A DNA stretch of 64,000 bases from Gluconacetobacter diazotrophicus PA1 5 (GTDB lineage Bacteria > Pseudomonadota > Alphaproteobacteria > Acetobacterales > Acetobacteraceae), in contig NC_011365.1 in the NCBI RefSeq assembly GCF_000021325.1, positions 1,862,001 to 1,926,000 on the forward strand, written 5' to 3'. Shown piece by piece: positions 17,750-26,264 of this stretch. The notes beneath the pieces were generated by a model. It searched no databases, had not been told where the DNA came from, and saw only the letters and a list, made by a program, of their open reading frames with translations. Both the position numbers and the translations under genes were made by a program. Each line of letters opens with the position of its first letter. The stretch's first letter is position 1.

Positions 17750-18403
17750 ATGCTCTCATCACGCCGCGTGCGGCCGCGTCGCACGCCATCGCCCTTTATT
17801 CGCATCACCCATTGGATCGGCGCATTGTCGATGCTCGCCATGATCGGCAGTGGCTGGCAGATCTATAATGCCTCGCCCATTCTGCCTTTCGAATTCCCGG
17901 CCTGGGCTACATTGGGTGGCTGGCTGGGCGGCGGGATCGCCTGGCATTTCGCGGCGATGTGGGTGCTGATGGCTGCCGGCGTCGTCTACCTGGGGTATGG
18001 CGTGCTGTCGGGGCATTTCCGCCGCGATCTGCGGCCCGTCGGCCCGCGCGCCATCGGTCGTGATATGGCGCAGGCGCTGCGCTTCAGGTTGTCCCATGCC
18101 GCCGGTCATTACAATGCCATCCAGCGGTTGCTTTATACGGGCGTGCTGATTGTCGCCCTGCTGACCGTTGCAAGCGGGCTGTCCATCTGGAAGCCGGTGC
18201 AGCTTGGATGGCTGACATGGCTGTTCGGCGGTTACGATGTCGCCCGCCGCATTCATTTCGCGATGATGACGCTGATCGTCGCCTTTCTCGTCATTCACAT
18301 CGCGCTCGCCCTGCTCGTGCCGTCGACCCTGTTCGGCATGGTGTTCGGCCGTCGTCCCAGCGCGGCGCCGGAAGTGAGCGTTCAGGAAGGGGGCGCCCGA
18401 TGA
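17750..18403 (+). CDS. Di-heme cytochrome b561-type membrane protein
   Basis: 217 residues with four or more membrane helices. Histidines in ITHWIGALS, WHFAAMWVLM and RIHFAMMTLIVAFLVIH are candidate heme ligands, as in b561/Ni-Fe hydrogenase-type cytochromes. The start is the ATG after GGAAAG; an in-frame ATG at 17705 lies at the end of the SigF promoter and is unlikely. The stop overlaps the next start (ATGA). It is probably the electron donor for the molybdopterin protein encoded next, much as MsrQ serves MsrP. Confidence 0.8.
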   Translation: MLSSRRVRPRRTPSPFIRITHWIGALSMLAMIGSGWQIYNASPILPFEFPAWATLGGWLGGGIAWHFAAMWVLMAAGVVYLGYGVLSGHFRRDLRPVGPRAIGRDMAQALRFRLSHAAGHYNAIQRLLYTGVLIVALLTVASGLSIWKPVQLGWLTWLFGGYDVARRIHFAMMTLIVAFLVIHIALALLVPSTLFGMVFGRRPSAAPEVSVQEGGAR

Positions 18404-19149
18404 GTCACAACCGCCTCGATCGCTCGGCGATCGCCCCCGAACTGCGCCGGATCGAGCGCCGTCTGATGCTCAAAGGCGCCCTGTCGCTTGGTGGACTGTC
18501 GATGCTGTCCGGCTGTGCGCTGGACGACGAGCCGTCCGTGGAGCGTGCGCTCAGCGCGATGTCGCGTTTCACCGACCGGATGCAGGCCCTGCTGTTCAGC
18601 CGCCAGCGGCTCGCGCGGGAATTCGACGCATCCAGGATCACGCATCCTTTTCCGTTCAACGCCTATTACGACGAGAGCGAGGTTCGCACTGTCGATCCCG
18701 CTGGCTGGCGCCTGGACGTCGGCGGTCTGGTGTCGGACAGACGCCCGTGGTCGCTCGCGCAGTTCCGCGCGCTGCCGCAGAAACGGCAAATTACACGCCA
18801 TATCTGCGTCGAGGGATGGAGTGCGATCGGCGACTGGTCCGGCGTGCCGCTTTCGATGTTCCTGCAAAAGGTCGGCGCGGATCTGCGTGCGAAATATGTC
18901 AATTTTCGCTGCTTCGACGATTATTCGACCAGCATCGACATGGCGACCGCGCTGCATCCGCAGACCATTCTGGCGCTGGACTATGGAGACCGTGCCCTTC
19001 CGCCTGCCTATGGCGCGCCGATGAAGGTCAGGATTCCAACGAAGCTCGGCTACAAAAATCCGAAATATCTCGCGTCCATCGAAGTCACCAATCGCTTTCC
19101 GGGCGGCTACTGGGAAGATCAGGGTTACGACTGGTTTGGCGGGTCATAA
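18400..19149 (+). CDS. Sulfite-oxidase-like molybdopterin protein (YedY/MsrP-like)
   Basis: 249 residues. The N-terminus has RRLMLKGALSLGG (twin-arginine) and LSGC39, so it may be Tat-exported and lipid-anchored. The molybdenum-binding domain includes TRHICVEGWSAIGDWSGVP, with C136 as the expected metal ligand. The C-terminal dimerisation domain of plant-type sulfite oxidases is absent, as in YedY. Its coupling to a cytochrome b and SigF promoter suggests a periplasmic reductase for sulfoxides or related substrates; the substrate is not shown by sequence. Confidence 0.85.
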   Translation: MSHNRLDRSAIAPELRRIERRLMLKGALSLGGLSMLSGCALDDEPSVERALSAMSRFTDRMQALLFSRQRLAREFDASRITHPFPFNAYYDESEVRTVDPAGWRLDVGGLVSDRRPWSLAQFRALPQKRQITRHICVEGWSAIGDWSGVPLSMFLQKVGADLRAKYVNFRCFDDYSTSIDMATALHPQTILALDYGDRALPPAYGAPMKVRIPTKLGYKNPKYLASIEVTNRFPGGYWEDQGYDWFGGS

Positions 19150-19165
19150 AAAAAGACGCGTCCCT

Positions 19166-19191
19166 GTAACCCGACGACATGCCTCATCGAA
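19166..19191 (+). promoter_or_regulatory. SigF-type promoter of the Met-rich protein gene
   Basis: GTAACC (19166-19171), exactly 16 bases, CGAA (19188-19191), ending 61 bp before the ATG at 19253. It is the third copy of the same spaced pattern within 1.6 kb. Confidence 0.75.
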
Positions 19192-19252
19192 GAATAGAGC
19201 AGAGAGGCGGAATGTTTCCGCCTCCACATCATCGACAGATCAGGAAATTACC

Positions 19253-19555
19253 ATGTCTATTCGCAATATCGCCATTGCCGCCGCTTTCTCGTCCGTCGTC
19301 GCTCTGGGTGGCGTCGCTCACGCACAGGACGCCATGTCGCACGATGCCATGGCCCCGAAACAGATGGCGCCAAACTCGATGGCACATGACAGCATGCCGA
19401 AGAACGGCATGGCGCATAACACGATGGCCCCGAATGCGATGTCGCATAACGGCATGTCTCATGATAGCATGAAGAAGCATGGCGGCATGGCGCATCACGG
19501 TATGAAGAAGGACGCGATGGCCGCTCCGCAGGACAGCATGGCCAAGCCGAACTAA
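19253..19555 (+). CDS. Periplasmic Met/His-rich pentapeptide (MxKDx/MxxD-type) repeat protein
   Basis: 100 residues. A signal peptide ends at AHA24. The mature part is a run of short repeats such as DAMSH, DAMAP, NSMAH, DSMPK, NGMAH and DSMKK, with over a dozen methionines and many histidines. It belongs to the pentapeptide MXKDX-type group, whose function is unknown. Regular methionines could serve as a sacrificial oxidant sink repaired by MsrA/MsrB, or bind copper; both are inferences. A SigF-type promoter lies just upstream. Confidence 0.8.
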   Translation: MSIRNIAIAAAFSSVVALGGVAHAQDAMSHDAMAPKQMAPNSMAHDSMPKNGMAHNTMAPNAMSHNGMSHDSMKKHGGMAHHGMKKDAMAAPQDSMAKPN

Positions 19556-19717
19556 GTCAGGTTTCGCGAACCATCCGGCTGACAGGCGCATTCATGAAGC
19601 TGAAAAGTGTAATATCCACCGCACTGGGCGGCATGTTGGCGCTTGTCGGCACATCGGTAGTATCTTTCAGTTTCGATCATGTCTTTAACATGTTGCCTGA
19701 ACGTCAAGAGGCTCGGT

Positions 19718-20323
19718 TCAGAAACGATCATAGACAATCACGTCGGCGTCGGGGATCCGTCCGCCATGCGGTGGCAGTTCGCCTACCCCCTTTCCGACCG
19801 CCACGAACATGACCAGCGCATGGTCCTTGGGTAGGCGAATGATCTCCGAGACCTGCTCAAAATCGAACCCGTCCATAGGGCAGGTGTCATAGCCGTGCGC
19901 GGCGGCCGCCATCATCAGGGCATACGCCGTCATACCGGCAGAGCGGAATGCTTCGTCCCGCTGCATCGCCGGATTGTTCTCGTAGAATTGAGTGATCATG
20001 CCGACGTATTTCTCGCGCATCGCCTCTGGCGCATCCTTCCAGTATCGACCCGGATCCTTCGCATAGGCATGCATGTCCGCGCACAGGACGACGAGTGCAG
20101 AGCATTCCTCGATCTGGGGCTGGTGCCATGCCACTTTCTTGATCTCGGCCCGCACGGCCGGGTCTCGCACCACCAGGAACCGCCAGTTCTGAATATTGAA
20201 TGCGGTAGGCGCTGTCCGCGCCGCATGCAAGATGGCGGCCAGAGTCTCGTCCGGAATCTCATGACTTGCGTCGAAGCGTTTCGTCGCGCGCCGCGCGAAC
20301 ATCGTATCCAGAATCTCATTCAT
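19718..20323 (-). CDS. Nitroreductase-family protein
   Basis: 201 residues. The N-terminal RRATKRFDASHEIPDETLAAIL and TAPTAFNIQNWRFLVVRD segments form the FMN phosphate and isoalloxazine contacts of NAD(P)H nitroreductases. MDGFDFEQVSEIIRLP and VAVGKG complete the fold. It reduces quinones or nitro compounds in general; its specific substrate is unknown. It stands alone between the SigF regulon and a decayed FAH gene on the same strand. Confidence 0.85.
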   Translation of the reverse strand: MNEILDTMFARRATKRFDASHEIPDETLAAILHAARTAPTAFNIQNWRFLVVRDPAVRAEIKKVAWHQPQIEECSALVVLCADMHAYAKDPGRYWKDAPEAMREKYVGMITQFYENNPAMQRDEAFRSAGMTAYALMMAAAAHGYDTCPMDGFDFEQVSEIIRLPKDHALVMFVAVGKGVGELPPHGGRIPDADVIVYDRF

Positions 20324-20372
20324 CTTGCTTTTTCCTTCTGTTCATCCAGATCCGGCGCGGGCGCGGAGCGCA

Positions 20373-20704
20373 TCAGGCCACACATTGCCTCTGCCGGCCA
20401 AGCCCATCAATGCCGAATTCCACGACGCCTCCAGACTGGAGATAGACGGGCTCCGGCCGCATCCCCATCCCGACGCCCGGAGGGGTTGCCGTGGCGATGA
20501 CGTCGTCCGGCATCAGCGTCATGTAACGGCTGACATACGCGATGATCTCAGCCACGAAAAAGATCATCGTCCTTGTATTGCCGGCCTGCATCCGGCGACC
20601 GTTCACTTCGAGCCAGATACCAGATCCTGGGGATCGGGCACTTCGTCCCGGGTCACCAGCGCCGGACGTTCCTGTCCCGGTTCGCCGTAACGGCAGAGCT
20701 TCAT
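20373..20704 (-). pseudogene. Fumarylacetoacetate hydrolase-family gene with internal deletion and frameshift
   Basis: The start MKLCRYGEPGQERPA is the usual N-terminus of FAH-family proteins, but it joins directly to LVTRDEVPDPQDL from the catalytic C-terminal region, so roughly 150 residues are missing. One base is then lost in GATCTGGTATCTGG; adding a G restores IWLEVNGRRMQAGNT followed by MIFFVAEIIAYVSRYMTL and ATPPGVGMG. The product cannot be active. The GTPPGVG-like metal-proximal loop is retained. Confidence 0.75.
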
Positions 20705-20720
20705 GCGTGTCTCCTTTCGC

Positions 20721-21446
20721 TCAGTCGGAATCGCAGACGATAAGAGTCGAGGGTTCGAGCGCATGCACGTGGATCGTTTCGAATCCGGTAACCGCGATAC
20801 CGCAACCCGCATCGGCGTTGTGCCCAAGGATTTCCAAGCGTCCCTCTGCGACGAGAGCATAGACACAGCGGTCCGCATAGGTGGGGACGACGGCCTGTTC
20901 GCCGGCCGGGAGCGTGAGCCGAAGCACGCGGGCACGGGCCTTTAGCGGCAGCGGGTCACCCGACCGCCCCTGATCCGTTTCCTCCGGATCGTCGGCGGGA
21001 AAGCCGCTGGCCAGCAGGGCATGCTGATGCCCGAAGCGATCCTCACTGCGGCGCAGGCCGATTTGCGGGGCGCCGCCCTCTTCTTCGGGCGCCAGCCAGA
21101 GCTGAAGCACCGTCGCCGGCGCGCCGCCGGTTTTCCACGTTGCCAGGGCCACGCCATCGCCAGCACTGACAACATGACAATCGCCCGGCTTCAACAGGCT
21201 GTCGCCAAGACCATCCACCAGCGCCACGACGATGCCATCCAGGACCAGAGTCACGATCTCGACCGCCCTTTCATGGTCCAGCCTGAAGGCGGCATCGGCC
21301 TCCAGTTCGATCCGGTTGAGCACCCGGAGTCGCCCCCAATGTGAGGGAGCGGGGTAAACGTAGTTCCGAAACGCGAAATGACAGTCGAGCTTGACGCCAT
21401 CCTGGACCAGATGCCCCAACTCGGAGGGCAGCCGCACCTTGATCAT
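20721..21446 (-). CDS. Pirin-like bicupin protein
   Basis: 241 residues with two cupin domains. The first has RNYVYPAPSHWGRLRVLNRIELEAD and a degenerate metal motif (FRLDHERAVEIVTLVLDG, where pirins have HPHRG.E), so iron binding is doubtful. The second is YADRCVYALVAEGRLEILG. The ATG overlaps the upstream outer membrane protein stop by ATGA, so it is the last gene of the efflux operon. Pirins can act as quercetinases or cofactors; the role here is unknown. Confidence 0.75.
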   Translation of the reverse strand: MIKVRLPSELGHLVQDGVKLDCHFAFRNYVYPAPSHWGRLRVLNRIELEADAAFRLDHERAVEIVTLVLDGIVVALVDGLGDSLLKPGDCHVVSAGDGVALATWKTGGAPATVLQLWLAPEEEGGAPQIGLRRSEDRFGHQHALLASGFPADDPEETDQGRSGDPLPLKARARVLRLTLPAGEQAVVPTYADRCVYALVAEGRLEILGHNADAGCGIAVTGFETIHVHALEPSTLIVCDSD

Positions 21447-23008
21447 CCTTGTCGACCTCCCTGCCCCTCTTGCCGGATGGCCGCCCGCTGGGCCGTCGCG
21501 ACCGGATAGCGCGCCTCCCAGCCACCGCCGAGCGCGCGATACAGGCGGGCCACCGAGACCGAAACTGCCGTCGTCGACCGCACGAGCTGGTTCTGGCTGG
21601 CCAGAAGCGCGTTCTGCAAGGTCAGCACGTTCAGGAAATCCGACGCCCCCTGCACGTATTGCTGCTGGGCCAGACGTACGGCCGTCTCGTTCTGGGCCAC
21701 TGTCTCCTTCAGGCGGTCGCGCTGCTGCTGGGCGGCGGAGAAATCGGCCATCGCGTCGTCGATCTCCTGCCATGCCTTGAGGATGGTGCGCTGCAGGGTG
21801 ATCGCCGCTTCCTTCTGCTGCGCCCGGCGCAGACGCAATTGCCCGGTCAGGCGACCACCCTCGAACAGAGGCAGCGTCATGGTCGGGCCGAACCCGTATT
21901 GCCGCGACGCCCAGGACCCGAGCCCGCTGAACTGCAGCGCTTGCACGTCGAGGCTGCCGGAGAGCGTCACGCGCGGAAAGAAATCCGCCACGGCCACACC
22001 GATGCTGGCGGTGGCGACATGCAACTGCTCCTCGGCCATCCGAATATCGGGCCGACGCTCCGCCAGTTCCGACGGCAGGCCGACGGGCACCGCATCGGGT
22101 ACCGGCGGAATCGGGGCCGGCGTGGCGAGCTGCGCCCGGAGCGCACCCGGCTCGCGTGCCACCAGAAAGCTCAGCGCGTTGATCAGATGCACTTCCTGGC
22201 TCTGCAGGATCGGCAGGCGCGACTGGAATTCGCTGAGCTGTCCGCGCGAGTCCGCTACGTCCAGTTGGGTGGAGGCACCTTGCGCAAAGCGCAGGCCCGT
22301 CAGGACAACGCTGTGCCGGGCAGTGTCGATATTGCGGCCGACGATGGCGATCTGCGCCTGCACGCCACGCAGATCGAGATAATCCTGCGCGGTCTCGGCC
22401 ATCAGCGAGACCAGGACATCCCGCTGCATGTCCTGCGTCGCCTTGACCGCCGCGTTGGCGGCCTCGACCTGGCGCCGGACATGACCCCAGAGATCGACCT
22501 CCCATGACGCGCTCATGCCGTATTGCGGCAGGTTGAAGGACGGATTGCCGACCGTGCCCGGCACGGCCACAGGGCCGAAGCCCTGCGCGCCGCTGGCGAC
22601 ATCGCCCGCGCCGGCGCGCTCCAGCGTGCCAAGCAGGCCGAGGATACCGTTGGTGCTGGCCCGCTCGCGTGCATAGGAGGCATTCCCCTCCACATGTGGG
22701 AACTGTGCCGCGCTCGCAATCCGCCGCTCGGCCAGGCTCTCCGCCAGACGATAGGCGCTCGCGCGCAGATCCAGATTGGCGGACGCGACCTGCTGTTCCA
22801 GCGCGGTCAGCACCGGATCGCGATAGATCGTCCACCATTGCGGATCGGCGGGGCTTTCCTCGGGATGGCTTTCGGCATCCGGCAGGCCGCGATGCCAGTG
22901 CGGCACGCTGGCGAGATCGGGCTTGTGATAGTCCGGACCGACCGTGCAGGCGCTAAGCAGGAGCATGCTCGTCAGAGCGAGCATCTGGCGGTTAAGGCGT
23001 GTGATCAT
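21443..23008 (-). CDS. Outer membrane efflux lipoprotein, NodT family
   Basis: 521 residues. Signal peptide with lipobox LLSAC21, then CTVGPDYHKPDL, the standard start of TolC-like NodT/OprM proteins. Two OEP repeats follow (for example SLMAETAQDYLDLRGVQAQIAI and TVAQNETAVRLAQQQYVQGASDFLNVL). It forms the trimeric outer membrane channel of the tripartite pump. It starts 10 bp after the membrane fusion protein stop and is coupled to the pirin-like gene. Confidence 0.9.
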   Translation of the reverse strand: MITRLNRQMLALTSMLLLSACTVGPDYHKPDLASVPHWHRGLPDAESHPEESPADPQWWTIYRDPVLTALEQQVASANLDLRASAYRLAESLAERRIASAAQFPHVEGNASYARERASTNGILGLLGTLERAGAGDVASGAQGFGPVAVPGTVGNPSFNLPQYGMSASWEVDLWGHVRRQVEAANAAVKATQDMQRDVLVSLMAETAQDYLDLRGVQAQIAIVGRNIDTARHSVVLTGLRFAQGASTQLDVADSRGQLSEFQSRLPILQSQEVHLINALSFLVAREPGALRAQLATPAPIPPVPDAVPVGLPSELAERRPDIRMAEEQLHVATASIGVAVADFFPRVTLSGSLDVQALQFSGLGSWASRQYGFGPTMTLPLFEGGRLTGQLRLRRAQQKEAAITLQRTILKAWQEIDDAMADFSAAQQQRDRLKETVAQNETAVRLAQQQYVQGASDFLNVLTLQNALLASQNQLVRSTTAVSVSVARLYRALGGGWEARYPVATAQRAAIRQEGQGGRQG

Positions 23009-23018
23009 GATCCGCCCC

Positions 23019-24095
23019 TCACCGCCACGCATAGCGGGGGTCGCCCGCCTTCGGACCTTCCGGGCGCGATGCCGTATCAACCGCCACCTCGACCGACATC
23101 CCCACCCGGACCCGCGCCGCCAGAGGCTGCCCCGGATCGAAGGTAATGCGCACCGGCAGACGCTGGACCACCTTGGTGAAGTTGCCGGTCGCATTATCCG
23201 GCTGGATCGGCGCGAACGCGACGCCGGTCGCAGGCGGGATGCTGTCGACGTGGGCACGGAGCGGCTGACCCGGGAACGTGTCGACCCAGACCGTCGCCTT
23301 CTGCCCCGGCAGAACGTGCGTGAGTTGCGTCTCCTGGAAATGGGCGACCACGAACGCATCCTGGACCGGGGTGACCGCCATCAGCGCACTGCCGGGATTA
23401 ACGTAGTTGCCCACACGCACGCCACGCGCGCCGACCACGCCGTCCACCGGGGCCGGGATGGTGCAATAGGACAGATCCAGTTCCGCCCGCTGTTCCTCAC
23501 CTTCGGCGCGGGTCAGGTTGCCCCTGGCACGCGCGATCTGGGCGGCGAGCACATCCTTTTCCTGGGTCGCGGCCTGCACGCTCGCCTCGTCGCGGACTTT
23601 CGCGGCCGTAGCCTCGCGGGTCTGCGCCGCCGTACGCTGGCGCTGCTCCATTGTGCCGGCACCGCCGGCCGCAAGATTACGGTACCGGGCCTCATCCTGC
23701 TGCGCGAAAGCGAGTTGCGCGTCGTCGGCCAGCACGGCGGCCCGGGCGCCGGCAATGAGCGAATCCTGCCGGATCAGCGTAGCCTGCAAGTTGGCGATGT
23801 CGGCACGCGCGGCGACCACATTGCCCTGGGCCACCTTGAGCACAGCGCGGTAGTCGTCATCCTCGATATGGGCCAGCACCTCGCCCTTGCGAACCTGCTC
23901 GTTGTCCTGCGCCATGACCGCATCAATCCGGCCGCCGACCTTGGGGGCGACGACCGAGGAATAGGCCGACACATAGGCGTCGTTGGTCTCGATCCGCACG
24001 CCGTCTCCGAGCACAAGGCGGTCGCCGCCCCATGCCGCCGCCCCCAGCACCACCACGCCGGCCGCCAGCAGCAGCGCCTTCGTTGTTCCGTTCAT
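23019..24095 (-). CDS. Membrane fusion protein of an EmrAB-type efflux pump
   Basis: 358 residues from the ATG after AGAGGGA. One N-terminal membrane helix (ALLLAAGVVVLGAAAWG), a split lipoyl/biotinyl domain (NDAYVSAYSSVVAPKVGGRIDAVM and TIPAPVDGVVGARGVRVGNYV) and a long alpha-hairpin between them. This matches EmrA/HlyD proteins that link an MFS pump to an outer membrane channel. Confidence 0.9.
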   Translation of the reverse strand: MNGTTKALLLAAGVVVLGAAAWGGDRLVLGDGVRIETNDAYVSAYSSVVAPKVGGRIDAVMAQDNEQVRKGEVLAHIEDDDYRAVLKVAQGNVVAARADIANLQATLIRQDSLIAGARAAVLADDAQLAFAQQDEARYRNLAAGGAGTMEQRQRTAAQTREATAAKVRDEASVQAATQEKDVLAAQIARARGNLTRAEGEEQRAELDLSYCTIPAPVDGVVGARGVRVGNYVNPGSALMAVTPVQDAFVVAHFQETQLTHVLPGQKATVWVDTFPGQPLRAHVDSIPPATGVAFAPIQPDNATGNFTKVVQRLPVRITFDPGQPLAARVRVGMSVEVAVDTASRPEGPKAGDPRYAWR

Positions 24096-24255
24096 GAATA
24101 TTCCCTCTAGCGACCCCGGCGGCCGCGTCGTTTGTCGCGGATTGCGCGGGACCGTCAGGTCAGCTTCAGGTAGATTGTTACGACGAGGGCCACGAAGTAG
24201 CCCTCGATGCGGTCGCGCAGCGTCCACCTCAGTGCGGTCGCGTTGCCTATTTGAT

Positions 24256-24269
24256 CCGATGATAGGATG
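24256..24269 (-). promoter_or_regulatory. CATCCTAT motif, third copy, between pump genes
   Basis: On the minus strand CATCCTATCATCGG, similar to the two copies in the emrB-LysR intergenic region. It lies in the unusually long 253-bp gap between the MFS gene and the membrane fusion protein gene, suggesting a second regulated promoter there. Confidence 0.4.
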
Positions 24270-24348
24270 TTTGGATGCTGCACGCGGCGCGTATCCCGAT
24301 ACGAACTGGTCTTCATATTCTTCTCACATGACATACTGTCCGTCCCCG

Positions 24349-26010
24349 TCAGCGTGCAGGAGCGGAGGTGGACGGCGCGCGGGGCGGATAGACCCGTTGC
24401 GGCAGAACCAGATTGAGCATGAACAGGGCGGCGCAGACGCCGATCATGATCGTGTAGATATCGGCACAGGCCAGAATGAGCGCCTGCTCAGACGCCTCGC
24501 CGTGCAGCAGGACGGCCATGTTCCAGTCCAACCGGGCCGGATCCGCGATGTGTGGCGCCAGCAGCGCCTGCGCCGGGTCGCCCCAGGACTGCAACGCGGT
24601 ATGGTTGGTGCCATAGGTGTCGAGCAGCATGGTGGAATGGAATTGCTCGCGCCGACGCAGCAGGGCCGAAATGACGCCCGCCGCGATGGCATTGGCCACT
24701 CCCTTGGTCATGTTGAACATGCCCGAGATGAACGGTCCATCGGCCGGGCCCAGGCCCATCGTCGCCAGCATGAGGATCGCGATGACCATCATCGGTTCGC
24801 TGGCCACCTGCAGGAGCTGCATGACATAGAAGTTCTCGCGCACCCAGTCAGCATCGATCCAGGTGCCTAGGAAATAGGACAGCCCCTGAATCGCAAGGCC
24901 TGCCATCAGCACATGACGGCAATCCACCCGGCGGATATTGCACAAGGCCGAGACCAGCGGCAGCGCGAGCACTTGTGGTACCGCGAGGATCAGCATGACC
25001 GGCGCGATCTGGATCGGGCGATAGCCACGCACCTCCTCCAGATAGACCGCAGGGATTTCCGCCGTGACCGCCCCCAATACCAGAACCGCTGCCAGCGTCA
25101 GCAGTGCATCCGTCACGTTGCGCTGCTTGAGCAACTGGATGCGGAAGAACGGCACCGGATGGAACCATTCATTGACGATGAAGAGCACGAACAGGAACCC
25201 GCCGCCGAAGAAGAGGTGGGTAATCAACGGCGAACGAAACCAGTCCAGCCGGTCGCCCTGTTCGAGGGCAATCACCAGCATGCAGATCGCGGGCAACCCG
25301 GTCAGCAGGCCGCGCCAGTCGAACTGACGGAAACGCTCCAACCGGATCGGATCCTGTGGCAAGCCCCATGCCACGCACACCATCGAGATCAGGCACAGCG
25401 GCACGATCTGCCAGAACAGGAACGGCCAGCCGACATACTCGAACCAGAATCCCGCCAGCGGCGCGCCGCCAATATTCGGCCCGAAAGTCGCGGTCAGAGC
25501 ATAGGCGCCCAGACCGTAGATCTTGATATTGGGCGGCAGGAAGCGCAGCGCGACCGTCATCAGCATTGGCGGCAGGCTACCGCAAGCCAATCCCTGCACG
25601 CAGCGCAGCAGAAGAAGAGACGACAGGTTCGGCATGAAGGGGGCCGCCGTGCCCAGCACGCCCACTAGCCCCGTCATCGCGATCGTCAGGCGTCGGATGG
25701 AGAACGTCACCGAACACCAGGGAGCGAACGCCATCGCAGCGATGTTGAACGCCTCGAACAGGGCGGTGATCCAGGTCCCCTCGTCATGCCCGAGATGGAA
25801 TGCGCCCCGGATATCGGCGAGCCCAGCCTCGGTCGTGTGCTCGTTGAACCCCGCCAGCAGGACTGCCAGCAGCACGCCCGCCAGCCCCGTCGCCAGGCGC
25901 GGACCGAACACCGCCGCCTTCGGCGGCGCCGGAGGTGGTTCCGGTTGCATAGACACGGGCGCGGGCAGCACTTCGCGGCGCGGACGTGTCAGCGCATCAG
26001 CGTGGTCCAT
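24349..26010 (-). CDS. MFS multidrug exporter, DHA2/EmrB family
   Basis: 553 residues from the ATG after GAGGTGCCT, about 14 membrane helices. Typical features: a first helix with LAGVLLAVLLAGFNEHTTEAGLADIRGAF, WITALFEAFNIAAMAFAPW, and RCVQGLACGSLPPMLMTVAL (motif C region). It exports drugs or toxic acids using proton motive force, together with the membrane fusion protein and NodT channel downstream. Divergent from a LysR gene. Confidence 0.9.
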   Translation of the reverse strand: MDHADALTRPRREVLPAPVSMQPEPPPAPPKAAVFGPRLATGLAGVLLAVLLAGFNEHTTEAGLADIRGAFHLGHDEGTWITALFEAFNIAAMAFAPWCSVTFSIRRLTIAMTGLVGVLGTAAPFMPNLSSLLLLRCVQGLACGSLPPMLMTVALRFLPPNIKIYGLGAYALTATFGPNIGGAPLAGFWFEYVGWPFLFWQIVPLCLISMVCVAWGLPQDPIRLERFRQFDWRGLLTGLPAICMLVIALEQGDRLDWFRSPLITHLFFGGGFLFVLFIVNEWFHPVPFFRIQLLKQRNVTDALLTLAAVLVLGAVTAEIPAVYLEEVRGYRPIQIAPVMLILAVPQVLALPLVSALCNIRRVDCRHVLMAGLAIQGLSYFLGTWIDADWVRENFYVMQLLQVASEPMMVIAILMLATMGLGPADGPFISGMFNMTKGVANAIAAGVISALLRRREQFHSTMLLDTYGTNHTALQSWGDPAQALLAPHIADPARLDWNMAVLLHGEASEQALILACADIYTIMIGVCAALFMLNLVLPQRVYPPRAPSTSAPAR

Positions 26011-26059
26011 AGGCACCTCGCAACAGAATCGTTTGATCTCGTGTCGGCAGTCTTGAAGA

Positions 26060-26076
26060 AACATCCTATGTTTGGG
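26060..26076. promoter_or_regulatory. Candidate LysR operator, copy A
   Basis: AAACATCCTATGTTTGG contains the palindrome AAACAT-CCT-ATGTTT, which fits the LysR T-N11-A layout. It is 50 bp upstream of the pump gene start. Confidence 0.5.
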
Positions 26077-26190
26077 AACGCTCAATTATGAAATCGTCTG
26101 GAAGCAGATATGAAACGGTCGGATGTCAGATTCCGGTTGCGACGACATGATGTCTCTGTCAGCGTTGGCAGAGGCTCTTGGCGACACATT

Positions 26191-26205
26191 CATCCTATGA
26201 TTGGG
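26191..26205. promoter_or_regulatory. Candidate LysR operator, copy B
   Basis: CATCCTATGATTGGG repeats copy A (CATCCTATGTTTGGG) with two differences, 129 bp away and 60 bp before the LysR start. A pair of sites in a divergent region is usual for LysR control. Confidence 0.45.
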
Positions 26206-26264
26206 TGTTTATCAGCCATTCCCGTGCCTGATTCGCAGGATATGCAGGATATAAGGAAGACCCG

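Noticed and set aside
19594-19717. Small open frame starting MKLKSVISTALGGMLALVG after the Met-rich gene
   Set aside because: The start looks like a signal peptide, but there is no clear ribosome binding site and the frame then runs antisense through the nitroreductase end; not reported as a gene.
20721-22838. 705-codon minus-strand open frame
   Set aside because: Its first 460 codons are a shadow of the NodT gene in another frame with low-complexity Gly/Arg/Ala composition; only the last 241 codons (pirin-like, own start at 21446) are real.
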